Positions 26,543-36,132 of a stretch of DNA of 64,000 bases are shown piece by piece. Under the pieces are notes generated by a model. The model was not told the origin of the DNA and did no database searches. It saw only the letters and a list, made by a program, of their open reading frames with translations. Each line of letters begins with the position of its first letter. The stretch's first letter is position 1. The stretch comes from Gammaproteobacteria bacterium (GTDB taxonomy: Bacteria > Pseudomonadota > Gammaproteobacteria > Pseudomonadales > Halieaceae), in assembly GCA_030427485.1 (NCBI GenBank), contig JAUICG010000019.1:1-64000 (forward strand), read 5' to 3'. Position numbers and translations under genes: made by a program.

Positions 26543-26642
26543 AACGCTCCCTGGCAAATAGCGGCAGACTATCACCGGATAGGGGTTATTTCACGGTTTT
26601 TGTACGCCTGTCGCGGGTGTCCTGGCGTGTTCAATCAGCCGA

Positions 26643-27419
26643 TTATTCACGGTGTTTCTCCGCGTCGCCGCCCTGCTGGTCGCTCCGCTGCAGTACGAAG
26701 GCGCTGCCATTGTGGCGCTGGGCATACAGGTCCCTGAGGAAAAACTGCAGGCTTGCCACTTCCTCCAACTGGTGACGCTGCCACTGTTCGAGCATTTCGG
26801 GGTGGAACACCCGGTTCCGCAGGTACCAGTTCAGCAGCGGCCCGATCACCGGCAGCGTCGACCCGATTGTCGCGTCCACGCGGTATTGCGTGCCGCCCTC
26901 CACCTGGCGAAAGGTATGGCGCACCTCGCCGATTTCGATGCCCGCCGCCTCGGGAATCGCCAGGAATCCCGCATCGGAGAACTCGACGACACGCGCCGCG
27001 CCGCGGCTGTCATAGGGTCCAAACCACTCCTCACGCTCGACCAGCGAGCCAAAGCCCATCCCGGGGGTTCCATCCCAGGCCGGCTCCAGTACGCGAAAGG
27101 TGCCGTGCTCGGTGGGGTGAAATATGTGATAGAGAGGATAGGTGATACCCCGGTACTCAACCGTCGATATCGGCAGGTAGCGATAGAACCAGGACACCAT
27201 CTCGGGTGATATGTCGCGCAGGAAAAAGTGCTCCACCTCGGCGTAGATCCTGCCATCCTCCCCGACATCCCAGTGGGTGTTGCCGAGGCGATAGTCGGGC
27301 AGCACCCAGGGCAACTCCCGCGGCGCGTCCCTGACGATCGGTCCCGGCAACAGGAGGATCAGTGCGAGTAACGGCGCGATGACACACAGCACCACGAGTA
27401 AACTGATCCACTTCGCCAT
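26643..27419 (-). CDS. DAPG-hydrolase (PhlG)-like membrane-anchored protein
   Basis: The 258-residue protein begins with a transmembrane helix (5-27) and a short linker. The rest resembles the 2,4-diacetylphloroglucinol hydrolase fold: a segment MVSWFYRYLP, then YHIFHPTEHG with His residues spaced as in the family's zinc site, and a C-terminal HQLEEVASLQFFL matching the His/Glu helix. Relatives cleave carbon-carbon bonds of phloroglucinol ketones, but most members are uncharacterised. It lies on the strand of the PQQ/propeller pair, 100 bases upstream. The assignment rests on my reading of motifs only. Confidence 0.5.
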   Translation of the reverse strand: MAKWISLLVVLCVIAPLLALILLLPGPIVRDAPRELPWVLPDYRLGNTHWDVGEDGRIYAEVEHFFLRDISPEMVSWFYRYLPISTVEYRGITYPLYHIFHPTEHGTFRVLEPAWDGTPGMGFGSLVEREEWFGPYDSRGAARVVEFSDAGFLAIPEAAGIEIGEVRHTFRQVEGGTQYRVDATIGSTLPVIGPLLNWYLRNRVFHPEMLEQWQRHQLEEVASLQFFLRDLYAQRHNGSAFVLQRSDQQGGDAEKHRE

Positions 27420-27779
27420 CGATATTTTCCCTGTACTTCCCTGTTCCCAAGACTACCGGATTTCTGTGCTCTACTGAATGATTTCGGGGCCCTGCGATCT
27501 TGATCTCACGGGCTGGTTTATCGCATCCTCGTCGCGGCGGGCAGGTGTCGGGGAGGCTTAATTGAAGGCCAGCGCACGGCACGAGGCTTCGCGCTCTACA
27601 CTCTCTGTGCCATTGCTCTGGTAGAACAGCCGAAAAAAGACTGGGAATTTCTGTCCTGTTAACGATACTGCTAACTGTTGGTGGGCTGCGATGCAGCAAT
27701 TCATTAGTGTGATCCTGGTGTGGTTAGCATAGTGCACATCCCATGAACACAGGGCCGCCCTACTCGGGAGATTAACCAG
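27420..27779. other. intergenic region, 360 bases, divergent
   Basis: This region lies between the DAPG-hydrolase-like gene and the divergent LuxR gene. I see no gene. Base composition becomes AT-richer from about 27.6 kb onward. Confidence 0.5.
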
Positions 27780-28901
27780 GTGATTGACGCCGATTTGGAA
27801 ATGATTGACATGGCTTACGCGGCCACAACTCGCGAAGGTACCGTCGTTCAGGCCGTGCGGAAGTATTTGGAGCTTCAGGGCGATCCGGGTGGAGCAATGT
27901 TTCACTATGACTCGATCCTGGACCACTCCACCGACCTTGAGTTGGTGACACTCGACGAAAGTCAGCAAGGTTTGTTGCAGGATGTATTCGACAGTTATAC
28001 AAGGGGTGCAGGCGCGGTCGAGAATCCTCTTATTTCGCGAGGCCTGGAGGAATTGAAAGAAGGGAAGATACTCATCTCTGATGATGTCATCCCCTTCGCA
28101 GAATTTTCAAAAACGCATTACTACAAGGCTATCTTTGAACCTTTGGGTATTCGCTGGTCATTGGGATTATTGGCAGCGGGGAAGTGCCAGAAATGGATGA
28201 CATTCACTTCCTCCCGGCTATTGGAGACGGGCGAATACACGAGCGAGCATTTGGCACGGGGAAAACTGTTTCAGCGGCATATGGCTCGTGTCATTCATAT
28301 TCTTGAACTGCTGGAAGAGGCGACTGAGAAAAAGTGGGTGTTTGAGCAATCGGCGCAGCAGCTACCCCAGGCTATCGTACTCTTGGATGACAACCGAAGG
28401 ATTACCTTCAAGAACGCCGCGGCTTCGTCGCTGATAAAGGGAACATCAGCCATTTGCGATAAAAGTACTACGCTTTCAATCGGGCATACATCTCATGAAC
28501 GCAGTAAGTTTGAACAATGGTGGAATTTGCTGGTCAGGTCGCCTGCGATAGACGGCGCCATTTTTGACGACATGGAGATGACCCCAGTATGGGAAATTGA
28601 AGTGAGCAGGATAGGGGTGCAAGACAATCGGCAGTGTAGTGGTCGACGGTGGATGCTTACCTTGAAACAATTTCCCGATGGTAACGCACTGCCTTTGGAG
28701 TATTTAATGCAGCGATTTGGGCTTACCAAAGCGGAGGCAGGCGTTTGCGCCGGCTTATGCCATAATGGTGACGCCGTATCCACGGCAACCGCGATGAATC
28801 TGTCGCCAAACACCGTCAGAACCCATCTGAAAAGCGCTTTCAAGAAAACTGATACCAAGAACCAGGTAGAACTGGCGATCAAACTGGTATCCAGGAATTA
28901 G
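27780..28901 (+). CDS. LuxR-family transcriptional regulator with PAS-like sensor
   Basis: The 373-residue protein starts at a GTG at 27780 behind GGGAG; an ATG seven codons later is an alternative. Residues 1-190 are a helical sensor region of no known family, and about 195-310 look PAS-like (LPQAIVLLDDNRRITFKNAAASSL). The C-terminal 55 residues are a LuxR/GerE helix-turn-helix (FGLTKAEAGVCAGL ... NLSPNTVRTHLKSAFKKT). Codon use is more AT-rich than the neighbours. Target genes may be the adjacent secreted protein or the divergent hydrolase unit. Confidence 0.82.
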   Translation: MIDADLEMIDMAYAATTREGTVVQAVRKYLELQGDPGGAMFHYDSILDHSTDLELVTLDESQQGLLQDVFDSYTRGAGAVENPLISRGLEELKEGKILISDDVIPFAEFSKTHYYKAIFEPLGIRWSLGLLAAGKCQKWMTFTSSRLLETGEYTSEHLARGKLFQRHMARVIHILELLEEATEKKWVFEQSAQQLPQAIVLLDDNRRITFKNAAASSLIKGTSAICDKSTTLSIGHTSHERSKFEQWWNLLVRSPAIDGAIFDDMEMTPVWEIEVSRIGVQDNRQCSGRRWMLTLKQFPDGNALPLEYLMQRFGLTKAEAGVCAGLCHNGDAVSTATAMNLSPNTVRTHLKSAFKKTDTKNQVELAIKLVSRN

Positions 28902-29471
28902 GACAGCTCGGTGAATGCGGCGCTCTATTGGCACAGAGTGTCCACAGTGCGTTTGCCTGGCCGAACATGGGCCGCTCTGCTAAGCCGCTAACTAGAGTAT
29001 ATTCCAGGTTCTCCTGGCAGCAGCCAGATAAAGTTGCGTTCAAGCTCATACAAGGTTCGGTTTACCAAATAAATACTCAAGTTTTCACCCAATTGGGTGA
29101 ACTGGTTCTCTATGCAGGGGACTACTCTGTCACTAACGACTGCTTGACTCCTCGCTTTTATACAGTTGTTGGCGCCCGGGGGCACTAACTGATGCCACGT
29201 CAGAAGAAGAGTCTGGATGGAGAAAATACTATCAAATCCAGGAGATTGGCATTCAAACAGGGTTCACACGGTTAGGTTAATGGAGCATGGATGCTCGTCT
29301 TTCCAACGGTTTGAGATTTGATTCGACGCATACAGAAAGGGCGCAGAGACTTTATATCCTGATACCCGGCATCTAGTTTGCTTGCAGCCCGCATCCGTCG
29401 GGATCATCGGACAAGTCGAGGAGCTTTGATGATTGTGAAGTGCGTCTGCGTTTGCAAGAGGGCATAAGCGA
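28902..29471. other. intergenic region, 570 bases, AT-richer
   Basis: No convincing gene is present. An 86-codon frame at 28928-29188 lacks a start signal and coding character. The region holds the perfect 18-bp palindrome at 29084-29101. Its lower GC matches the flanking LuxR and secreted-protein genes. Confidence 0.55.
29084..29101. promoter_or_regulatory. perfect 18-bp palindrome, candidate operator
   Basis: TTCACCCAATTGGGTGAA is its own reverse complement with no spacer. It lies 183 bases after the LuxR gene and 370 before the secreted-protein gene. A dimeric regulator site is possible. Nothing in the window shows a second copy. Confidence 0.4.
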
Positions 29472-30815
29472 ATGAAAATATCGACTGTAAGTGTGTATTC
29501 TTCTCTCCTTTTCATTGTAATGTTGAGCGCAAGCAATGTTAACGCGGGTTCTGCAGATATTTCCGGGTCATTCTCGTATCAAACAATTAATGGTCGTGAA
29601 TCTGTCAGGATTGAAATCGAACAAATTCACAATAATACCCCGAACATCACAACTGGTACGTTGTACGTTACCCTTTGGATGACACACGATCGTGAGCCTT
29701 GGGGGTCCGGTTACAATGCCGCCCGAGAGTCACTCACTTTCGGGGACGTGCCCACGGGGCAGCTGAGGCCTGGGGCGCGATTCACTAACATCCGGTTTAC
29801 CACTGACTTTGATTCACCACCCGATGGTACGTATTACGTCCATTTGATTGTGTCACAACACCCGGACTTGAACACGGCATTAGACACAGTTACTTTCCCG
29901 GGGACCACGACATTGAGTTCCACTGGCGGTAGTGTTGGTGGCGGTGGTGGAGCAGGCCCTGGACAATCGTTTGCCACTGCATTGCCCATCCTGGATCATA
30001 ACTCCGACCCACACCCCGTCGCTCTCGACGATGCTTTTGAAGACGACCCACGGTACTTTCGAATTGATATTCCCGAGAGTGGTACCTTTTCGATATGGTC
30101 GAGTGGCAGTCACGACACGGTAGGCAAATTGTATGATGCCAGACGGGTGCTGATTGCGGAGGATGACGACGGCGGCAGATCCGGAAATTTCCTGATCGTT
30201 CATAGTTTGGAAGCGGGAACCTACTACTTAACGGTGGCGGGGTACAATAATTCGAGGGCCGAGTATATTCTCTACACAAGTTTTGAAAGTAGCGGCGGTG
30301 GTGGCGGAGGTGATATTTTCTTTGAATTGAAACTTGAGGAGCCCATCCGCGATGAAGTGCATGGAGGTATAGGGAACCTGCGTGGCTGGGCGCTGTCCGA
30401 GAACGGAATCGACAGAGTTGAGATGTGGCTCAATGGATCGTTTCTTTTCGAAATGCCCTACGGTGGTGATCGGCCAGACGTTGCAGAAGTTTACCCCGAA
30501 GTTGCTGGCGCACAAAAATCCGGCTACTCGATGGCATTTGGTTACTCAAATATTGGCGCCGGCACGCATACCATGACCGCTCGAGCCTACGATATGGTGG
30601 GCAACATGCGGGAGGATAGTGCAACGTTCTCCGTGGTGGAGTTTCACAAGAATTTCATACCCTATTGGGATGAAGTGAGTGTACGGGACGGCTCCTGTTC
30701 TCTTTATGATGATGAGATTTCCCTGCGGGATGTCTCAATAGACGGCAGGGTCTACGATTTGCTGCTCAAATGGCGCACGGCGGAGCAGGGTTTCGAAATT
30801 ATTGAAGTCCAGTAG
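29472..30815 (+). CDS. large secreted protein with PPC-like domain and glycine linkers
   Basis: The 447-residue protein has a signal peptide ending in VNAG and a beta-sandwich domain (about 25-145). A Gly-rich linker follows, then a bacterial pre-peptidase C-terminal (PPC)-like domain with RYFRIDIPESGTFSIWSSG and LEAGTYYLTVAGYN. A second Gly-rich linker precedes an Ig-like domain (RGWALSENGIDRVEMWLNG) near the C-terminus. No catalytic domain is visible, so it may be an adhesin or a binding protein. The gene is clearly AT-richer than the window average. No sorting tail is present. Confidence 0.75.
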   Translation: MKISTVSVYSSLLFIVMLSASNVNAGSADISGSFSYQTINGRESVRIEIEQIHNNTPNITTGTLYVTLWMTHDREPWGSGYNAARESLTFGDVPTGQLRPGARFTNIRFTTDFDSPPDGTYYVHLIVSQHPDLNTALDTVTFPGTTTLSSTGGSVGGGGGAGPGQSFATALPILDHNSDPHPVALDDAFEDDPRYFRIDIPESGTFSIWSSGSHDTVGKLYDARRVLIAEDDDGGRSGNFLIVHSLEAGTYYLTVAGYNNSRAEYILYTSFESSGGGGGGDIFFELKLEEPIRDEVHGGIGNLRGWALSENGIDRVEMWLNGSFLFEMPYGGDRPDVAEVYPEVAGAQKSGYSMAFGYSNIGAGTHTMTARAYDMVGNMREDSATFSVVEFHKNFIPYWDEVSVRDGSCSLYDDEISLRDVSIDGRVYDLLLKWRTAEQGFEIIEVQ

Positions 30816-30944
30816 TAGCTTGCCGAACAGTGAACCCCGCCAGTCTATTATGCGCACTATCGTGAATGGAGGACGTTTTATTTAAGGGCTATGGGTTTTT
30901 GCGCCGGATTTTTCGTGTCAGGACGCATGCGGAATACAAAGAAA

Positions 30945-32291
30945 CTAACCCAGCTCAAGCGTCGCGATGGCGCCGTTCCCGTCCCTGCGGTTTTCCAGCC
31001 GCAGCTGCCCGCCGTGGGCGTTGGCAATCTGGCGGCTGAGCACAAGACCAATTCCCGATCCCTTGTCCTTGGTGGTGTAGAAAGGAACGAACAGGTTTGC
31101 CGGATTTGCCAGACCGTGCCCGTGGTCGATGACCTTCACCAAAACCCTGCTTCCATCCCGGCACAGCTTCAACTCAACCGGCTCTTCACCGGCGGCTGAC
31201 GCTTCGAGCCCGTTCTTTATAAGGTTGATGAGCAGCTGTTCGATCAGCGTTGGATCCGCTGTGACGGTGCCTCTGGTGTCCTCCTCGCGCCTGAAAACCA
31301 CTCGTTTCTCATACATCTTCTCCAGTTTTTCCAACAGGTCCGCGAGGTCGAACGGATGTATTTGTGGTTCGGGCAACCGGGCTATGCGGGCGTATTCGGC
31401 GATGAAGCGCGTCAGGTCCCCGGAGCGCTGTCCAATCAGTGCCAGCCCTTTCAGGAAATCTTCATCGCCGCGGGCTACGTCGCGGGCGCTGACCTGCGAA
31501 GCCAACGTCTGGCTGATTGAGCTGATGGGTGTTAGGGAGTTGTTGATTTCGTGGGCGATGACCCGGATCAGACTTTGCCAGGCGCGCGCCTCCTGTTCGC
31601 TCAGAACCTGCTTCAGGTCTGTGATGAAAAGCAGTTTTCCGGGGTGACCGCTGGAGCGGTATTCCTGCCAGCCGATCTGCCAGCGGCCGCTCGCACCGGG
31701 GAACTCATGTTCAATCAGCGTGGGTTCGGTCGTGAAATGCAGTGCGGCGAACGGTGTTTCCGCAACTGCTCGATTGATCAATTCGGCGGCGGGTAGTGCG
31801 GCCAGCCTTGCCGCCTGGGGATTTACCAACCGGATAATCTGCTCGCTATCGATGGCCAGGATCCCTACCTGTATCTGTGCAATGATCTTGCCCAATAAGC
31901 TGCGCAGCTCCTCCTCCTGTTGCTCGGCGTGTTGCAGGCGTTCGGCCAGCGCATTGACCTGCCGGTGCAATTCCCCCAGCGCACCGGGCTCGCGAAAGCG
32001 GCTGGAACGCAGGCTGTAGTCTTCCTGTCTGATGGCCTCAATCAGAGTGCTGAGCGTGTGCAAGTGGTAGCTGAAGCGTTGCCGCACACGTTCCGCCAGA
32101 AGAAGCACCCAGAGCACTGCGAGCGCACTTATTACCATCTTGGACATCAGCGGTTCGGAACTGCTTAGCCAAAACCACAGTATCAGGAATGCGGCGGGGA
32201 CCGCCACCAGCAGGACTTCGAGAAACAGAATGACTTCGCTGGCCAGTCGATACCGCTTCGGTTTGTTCCGATTGCGATAACTTGCGTTCAA
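30945..32291 (-). CDS. sensor histidine kinase, NtrY-like
   Basis: The protein has 448 residues if started at the TTG at 32291, which overlaps the regulator's TGA (TTGA). Two membrane helices lie at about 20-68 without a large periplasmic loop. Then come a HAMP-like helix, a PAS domain (130-230), the phospho-acceptor His247 in IAHEINNSLTP, the N-box NLIKNGLEA and the G-box GSGIGLVLSRQ. The closely spaced helices suggest sensing in the membrane. The open frame upstream of 32291 is antisense overlap with the regulator and unlikely to be coding. It is the last gene of the transporter operon and pairs with the regulator. Confidence 0.87.
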   Translation of the reverse strand: MNASYRNRNKPKRYRLASEVILFLEVLLVAVPAAFLILWFWLSSSEPLMSKMVISALAVLWVLLLAERVRQRFSYHLHTLSTLIEAIRQEDYSLRSSRFREPGALGELHRQVNALAERLQHAEQQEEELRSLLGKIIAQIQVGILAIDSEQIIRLVNPQAARLAALPAAELINRAVAETPFAALHFTTEPTLIEHEFPGASGRWQIGWQEYRSSGHPGKLLFITDLKQVLSEQEARAWQSLIRVIAHEINNSLTPISSISQTLASQVSARDVARGDEDFLKGLALIGQRSGDLTRFIAEYARIARLPEPQIHPFDLADLLEKLEKMYEKRVVFRREEDTRGTVTADPTLIEQLLINLIKNGLEASAAGEEPVELKLCRDGSRVLVKVIDHGHGLANPANLFVPFYTTKDKGSGIGLVLSRQIANAHGGQLRLENRRDGNGAIATLELG

Positions 32292-33658
32292 TTGGACAGG
32301 CCGTGCTTTTCCAATCGGCGGTAGAGGGCGGATCGGCTGAGGCCAAGCTGTTTGGCGGCCTTGCCGGCGTGGCCGTCGCAGCGCTGCAGGGCGGCCGCTA
32401 TTAAATGGCGTTCGGCCGCCTCGAGTGTGAGATCTGCCAGTGCTGCCTCGCGTACATCGTTGCCCTGCTGTGTTGACGACAATTGTAGATCCTCTGCGGC
32501 GATGCAATCGTCATCACAAAACAGGCTGGCGCGTGCCACCACGTGCTGCAACTCGCGGATATTGCCCGGCCAATGGTATGTCGCCATTGCCTCCTTTGCG
32601 CCGCTGGAGAATGCGCGTGCTGCACGGCCATTATGACCGGTCGCTCCCCGCAGGAAACTCTCTGCCAGCGGCAGGATATCTTCCTGCCTTTGCCGCAGCG
32701 GTGGCATATGCAAGCAGACACCTTGCAGGCGGTAGAGCAGATCGCGGCGGAAGTTCTGCGCGTCAATGGCCGCGTCCAGATCGGCATTGGTCGCGGACAG
32801 TATACGCACATCTGCCTGCTGCGCGTGTGAGCTCCCCAGCTTTTCGTACCGCTTCTCTTCCAGTAGCCGCAATAACTTCCCCTGTTGGCTCAGTGGTGTG
32901 TTGGCAATCTCGTCGAGGAACAGGGTGCCGCCCTCGGCGAGTTCCACGCGACCCACGCGTTCCTGACGCGCATCAGTAAAGGCGCCCCTGATATGACCGA
33001 ACATCTCGCTTTCAAACACCTGCTCCGCGATGCCGCCCATATTGATCGACAAGAAAGACTCGGTGGCCCGTGCCGATTGCGCGTGGATATAGCGCGCCAG
33101 CAATCCCTTGCCGCAGCCATTCTCGCCGGTGATGAGGACGGGGATATCGGAATCGGCAATTTTGTCTACCTGCTGTAGCAAGGCCTGCATGGCCGGCGAC
33201 TTTGCGCTGGGGGTAATATCAGCGCCCAACTCGCGGCGCAACAGTGTGTTCTCGGCGCTAAGGCGGCGTTGCTGTCGCTGCGCACCGGCCAACTGCATCT
33301 GCGAGCGCAGGATGGCCAGCAGGCGCTCATTCTGCCAGGGCTTCTCCACGAAATCGGCGGCGCCGCGGCGCATCGCTTCTACTGCCAGTGTGACGCTACC
33401 CCAGCCCGTCATGACCACGATGGGGAGAAATTCGTCACGTTGCCGTAGGGCGGATATCAGCTCCAGGCCCTCCATACCGGAAGTGGTGTCGCGACAGTAG
33501 TTCATGTCGATCAGTGCGAGTTCAATGCCACCATGTTCGAGTCGCTCAAGCGCAGCGACGGCACTGTCGACCTCAGTTACTGCCATGCCTTCGCTGGCGA
33601 GCAGCATGGCTGCCGAGGTGCGGATACTGGCGTCGTCGTCGGCAATCAATATGGTCAT
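32288..33658 (-). CDS. NtrC-family sigma-54-dependent response regulator
   Basis: The 456-residue protein has three domains. The receiver carries acceptor Asp51 (LALIDMN) and Lys106 (FVEKPW). The AAA+ domain has a Walker A GENGCGKG, a Walker B GGTLFLDEI and an R-finger region. The C-terminal Fis-type HTH is GKAAKQLGLSRSALYRRLEKHG. The sigma-54 contact loop reads GAFTDA (225-230) instead of canonical GAFTGA, a variant that may still work. It lies 17 bases after the permease gene and overlaps the kinase gene. A sigma-54 promoter heads the operon, so positive autoregulation is likely. Confidence 0.9.
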   Translation of the reverse strand: MTILIADDDASIRTSAAMLLASEGMAVTEVDSAVAALERLEHGGIELALIDMNYCRDTTSGMEGLELISALRQRDEFLPIVVMTGWGSVTLAVEAMRRGAADFVEKPWQNERLLAILRSQMQLAGAQRQQRRLSAENTLLRRELGADITPSAKSPAMQALLQQVDKIADSDIPVLITGENGCGKGLLARYIHAQSARATESFLSINMGGIAEQVFESEMFGHIRGAFTDARQERVGRVELAEGGTLFLDEIANTPLSQQGKLLRLLEEKRYEKLGSSHAQQADVRILSATNADLDAAIDAQNFRRDLLYRLQGVCLHMPPLRQRQEDILPLAESFLRGATGHNGRAARAFSSGAKEAMATYHWPGNIRELQHVVARASLFCDDDCIAAEDLQLSSTQQGNDVREAALADLTLEAAERHLIAAALQRCDGHAGKAAKQLGLSRSALYRRLEKHGLSN

Positions 33659-33675
33659 GGCGGGCCCGGGTGTTT

Positions 33676-36132
33676 TTATTCGTAATGCAGCGCGACCGCA
33701 GGTTCAATGCGCACCATTTTTAGTGCGGGCAGGTAGCTGGCGCCGAGAACCAGTGCGATCATCACCACGCCGATGATAATAACAATACTGACCATGGAAT
33801 CCATCAGGTTGGGGAATTCGGCGGTAAGTAGCCAGGCTGCGGCAATCGCACCGCCCCCGCCCAGAATGGCTCCCACCAGGAGAAACAGGCTACCCTGGCG
33901 CAGAAAAAAGTACACCGTGTCGCGATCGGTCTGGCCGAGTGCGCGACGGATGCCCATATCGCGCGTGCGCAACTGCACGCTGCGCGACACCACGCCGTAG
34001 ATGCCTGTGCCAGCCAGCACCAGTGCAACCAGCGCCACCACCACGAACAGCTCGCTGAGCGTTTGCAGCATCCGGATATTCAGCGACATGGATACTTCCA
34101 GCGGGCGAACCATGGAAATGGCGATATCCCTGTCAACGCGGGTGGCAACACTGCGGATCAGGCGCTCGAACAATTTGGGCTGCTGCTCAAAGTGCACCAC
34201 CATGAAACCAAATTCGGGTGTGAACTGGGCTATCGGGTGATAGAGATTGTATATCCCGCGGCTGCGCGCCAGTGCCTGACCCTGGTCAATGGGCGCGATG
34301 ACGCCAACAATCGTTACCGAGCGGGTGGGAGGACGACCGGGGGTTTCGTCGGGATTGATGGTCACCTGCTTGCCCAGCGCCGATTCTCCGGGCCAGAAGC
34401 GTTCCGCCATGGTCTTGTCAATGATTGCGACCTGTAGATTCTCCGCCGTGTCCGTCGCGGCGAAGTAGCGACCCTCCAGTAAGGTGATGCCAAGGTTCGG
34501 GAAGTAATCCTCACTCACCGGTATCCCCTGCAACCGGGGCAGCTCTCCGGCCTGCTGCAGGTCGAGGTCGGGGAGATCAAAGTCAGCGCGCCACCAACCC
34601 ATTCCCGGCAACACAGTGGTGAATGCCGCATGTGCCACGCCGGGTTCGGATTCGAGTTCGGACTGGAGATTGGCGATATAGCGCAGGCGATCATCGGCGC
34701 TCTGATAGCGTTCCGAATCGAGTGTCACCATACCGGAGACAGTGTTCGCTGTGGGCACCCCGAAATCGACTCCGGAGGCGATGTTGACCGAGGCAACAAA
34801 TGCGCCACTGAGCACCAGCAGGAAAAAGGAAAACACGACTTCCGCCGCGACGAGTACCGTGGACACTCTGGTGTTGCCGCGCCCCGCGACACCCTTGCTG
34901 CCACCGCCCAGGACCGCGCTGATCTGCGCACGCGATGCGCGCCAGGCGGGGATTCCCCCGGCCAGTAGCCAGATAAACCCGGTGGCGCCCGCAGCGATGA
35001 ATAATACGTCGCGACTGATGTCGAAGCGCATCCAGAACGGCAGGAAGGTGGAACCTACAACGATTTCGGTCTGGTACTGTACAAAGCGAGCACCGTAGGT
35101 GCCCAGCCACAAGCCCAGGCCACCGCCCGCCAGGGAGATCAGCAGCGATTCCAGCAGTACCTGGCGCATAATGCGGGCCCGCGTGCCGCCCAGTGCGCTG
35201 CGAATGACCAGCTCCTGGTTGCGTTCGCTGGCTCTCACCAGCAACAGGTTACCCACGTTGAGGCAGGCCAGCATCAGGATAGACGTTGCGGCTGCCAGCA
35301 TCACGATGTTCATCACCCCAAAGTCGGTTGTGGAGACCGCGTCGATATAGGGGATGGCTGTTGCGCCCAGGTTTTCATAATGGTCCGGATGTTGCCGCTG
35401 TAGATCATTGACGATGTTCGCCACCTCGCGACCGGCCTCTTCCATGGTCACCCCCGGCTTGAGAATTCCAATCGGCGTATAGTGCGCGCTGTGATCCCCG
35501 GGCGGACTGTTTGGCGTGAGTTTCAAGGGGCGCCACAGGTGGTGGTCGGTGGGATAGCGAAAGCCCTTGGGCATCACCCCGATGACAGTGTGCATCTCAC
35601 CTTCGATTCGGACGCGGTGGCCGACAATGTCCGGCCGGGCGCCAAAAAACGTCTGCCAAAGCTGGTAGCCGATCAGCGTAACCGGGGCTGCCCCGGGCTC
35701 GCTGTCCTGCTCGGTGAAGCTGCGGCCCATTAGCGGTTCCACGCCGGTCTTGCGCATCAGAGCAGTGGAAATCTCGGTACCCCAGGGCGCCTCAGTGAGT
35801 TCGCCGTCATTGAGCGTCGTCGAGCCGTGCAGGCGCGCTGCGCCCAGCGTTTCGAAACTCTGGGCGCGGCTTTGCAGGGCTTGCAATGTGTCAGCGTGGA
35901 ATTGGTCGGCGCGCGCGATCTGGCCGCTGTCCTGATAGACGTGTTGCAGCGCGACATAGCGATCGCCGTTCGGCAGGGGAAGAGGTTCTATTCCCTGGTT
36001 GCGCACCAGTACATAAATCGTGAGCGCCAGCGCCAGTGCGAGCGCAATCACCAGTACACTCAGTAAGGCAAAGCCAGGTGCGCGACCCAATAGCCGCAGG
36101 GTGAAGCGCAGATCAAACCACAGCGTGCTCAT
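33676..36132 (-). CDS. FtsX/MacB-type ABC transporter permease (two-module, ADOP-like)
   Basis: The 818-residue protein has two repeats of one FtsX module: a periplasmic MacB-PCD-like domain and helices in each half, about eight helices in total. The N-terminus (TLRLLGRAPGFALLSVLVIALALALAL) is typical, and the C-terminal module includes GIRRALGQTDRDTV. Family members are mechanotransmission or efflux permeases for lipoproteins, peptides or macrolides. The start overlaps the stop of the ATPase gene (ATGA). The cargo is unknown. Confidence 0.87.
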   Translation of the reverse strand: MSTLWFDLRFTLRLLGRAPGFALLSVLVIALALALALTIYVLVRNQGIEPLPLPNGDRYVALQHVYQDSGQIARADQFHADTLQALQSRAQSFETLGAARLHGSTTLNDGELTEAPWGTEISTALMRKTGVEPLMGRSFTEQDSEPGAAPVTLIGYQLWQTFFGARPDIVGHRVRIEGEMHTVIGVMPKGFRYPTDHHLWRPLKLTPNSPPGDHSAHYTPIGILKPGVTMEEAGREVANIVNDLQRQHPDHYENLGATAIPYIDAVSTTDFGVMNIVMLAAATSILMLACLNVGNLLLVRASERNQELVIRSALGGTRARIMRQVLLESLLISLAGGGLGLWLGTYGARFVQYQTEIVVGSTFLPFWMRFDISRDVLFIAAGATGFIWLLAGGIPAWRASRAQISAVLGGGSKGVAGRGNTRVSTVLVAAEVVFSFFLLVLSGAFVASVNIASGVDFGVPTANTVSGMVTLDSERYQSADDRLRYIANLQSELESEPGVAHAAFTTVLPGMGWWRADFDLPDLDLQQAGELPRLQGIPVSEDYFPNLGITLLEGRYFAATDTAENLQVAIIDKTMAERFWPGESALGKQVTINPDETPGRPPTRSVTIVGVIAPIDQGQALARSRGIYNLYHPIAQFTPEFGFMVVHFEQQPKLFERLIRSVATRVDRDIAISMVRPLEVSMSLNIRMLQTLSELFVVVALVALVLAGTGIYGVVSRSVQLRTRDMGIRRALGQTDRDTVYFFLRQGSLFLLVGAILGGGGAIAAAWLLTAEFPNLMDSMVSIVIIIGVVMIALVLGASYLPALKMVRIEPAVALHYE

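Noticed and set aside
28928..29188. 86-codon frame in the gap after the LuxR gene
   Set aside because: No ribosome-binding site, no family, and it runs through the 18-bp palindrome; composition gives no support.
32292..32507. Longer N-terminus for the histidine kinase
   Set aside because: The upstream codons are antisense-like within the regulator gene and Arg-rich; the TTG overlapping the regulator stop fits the operon pattern better.
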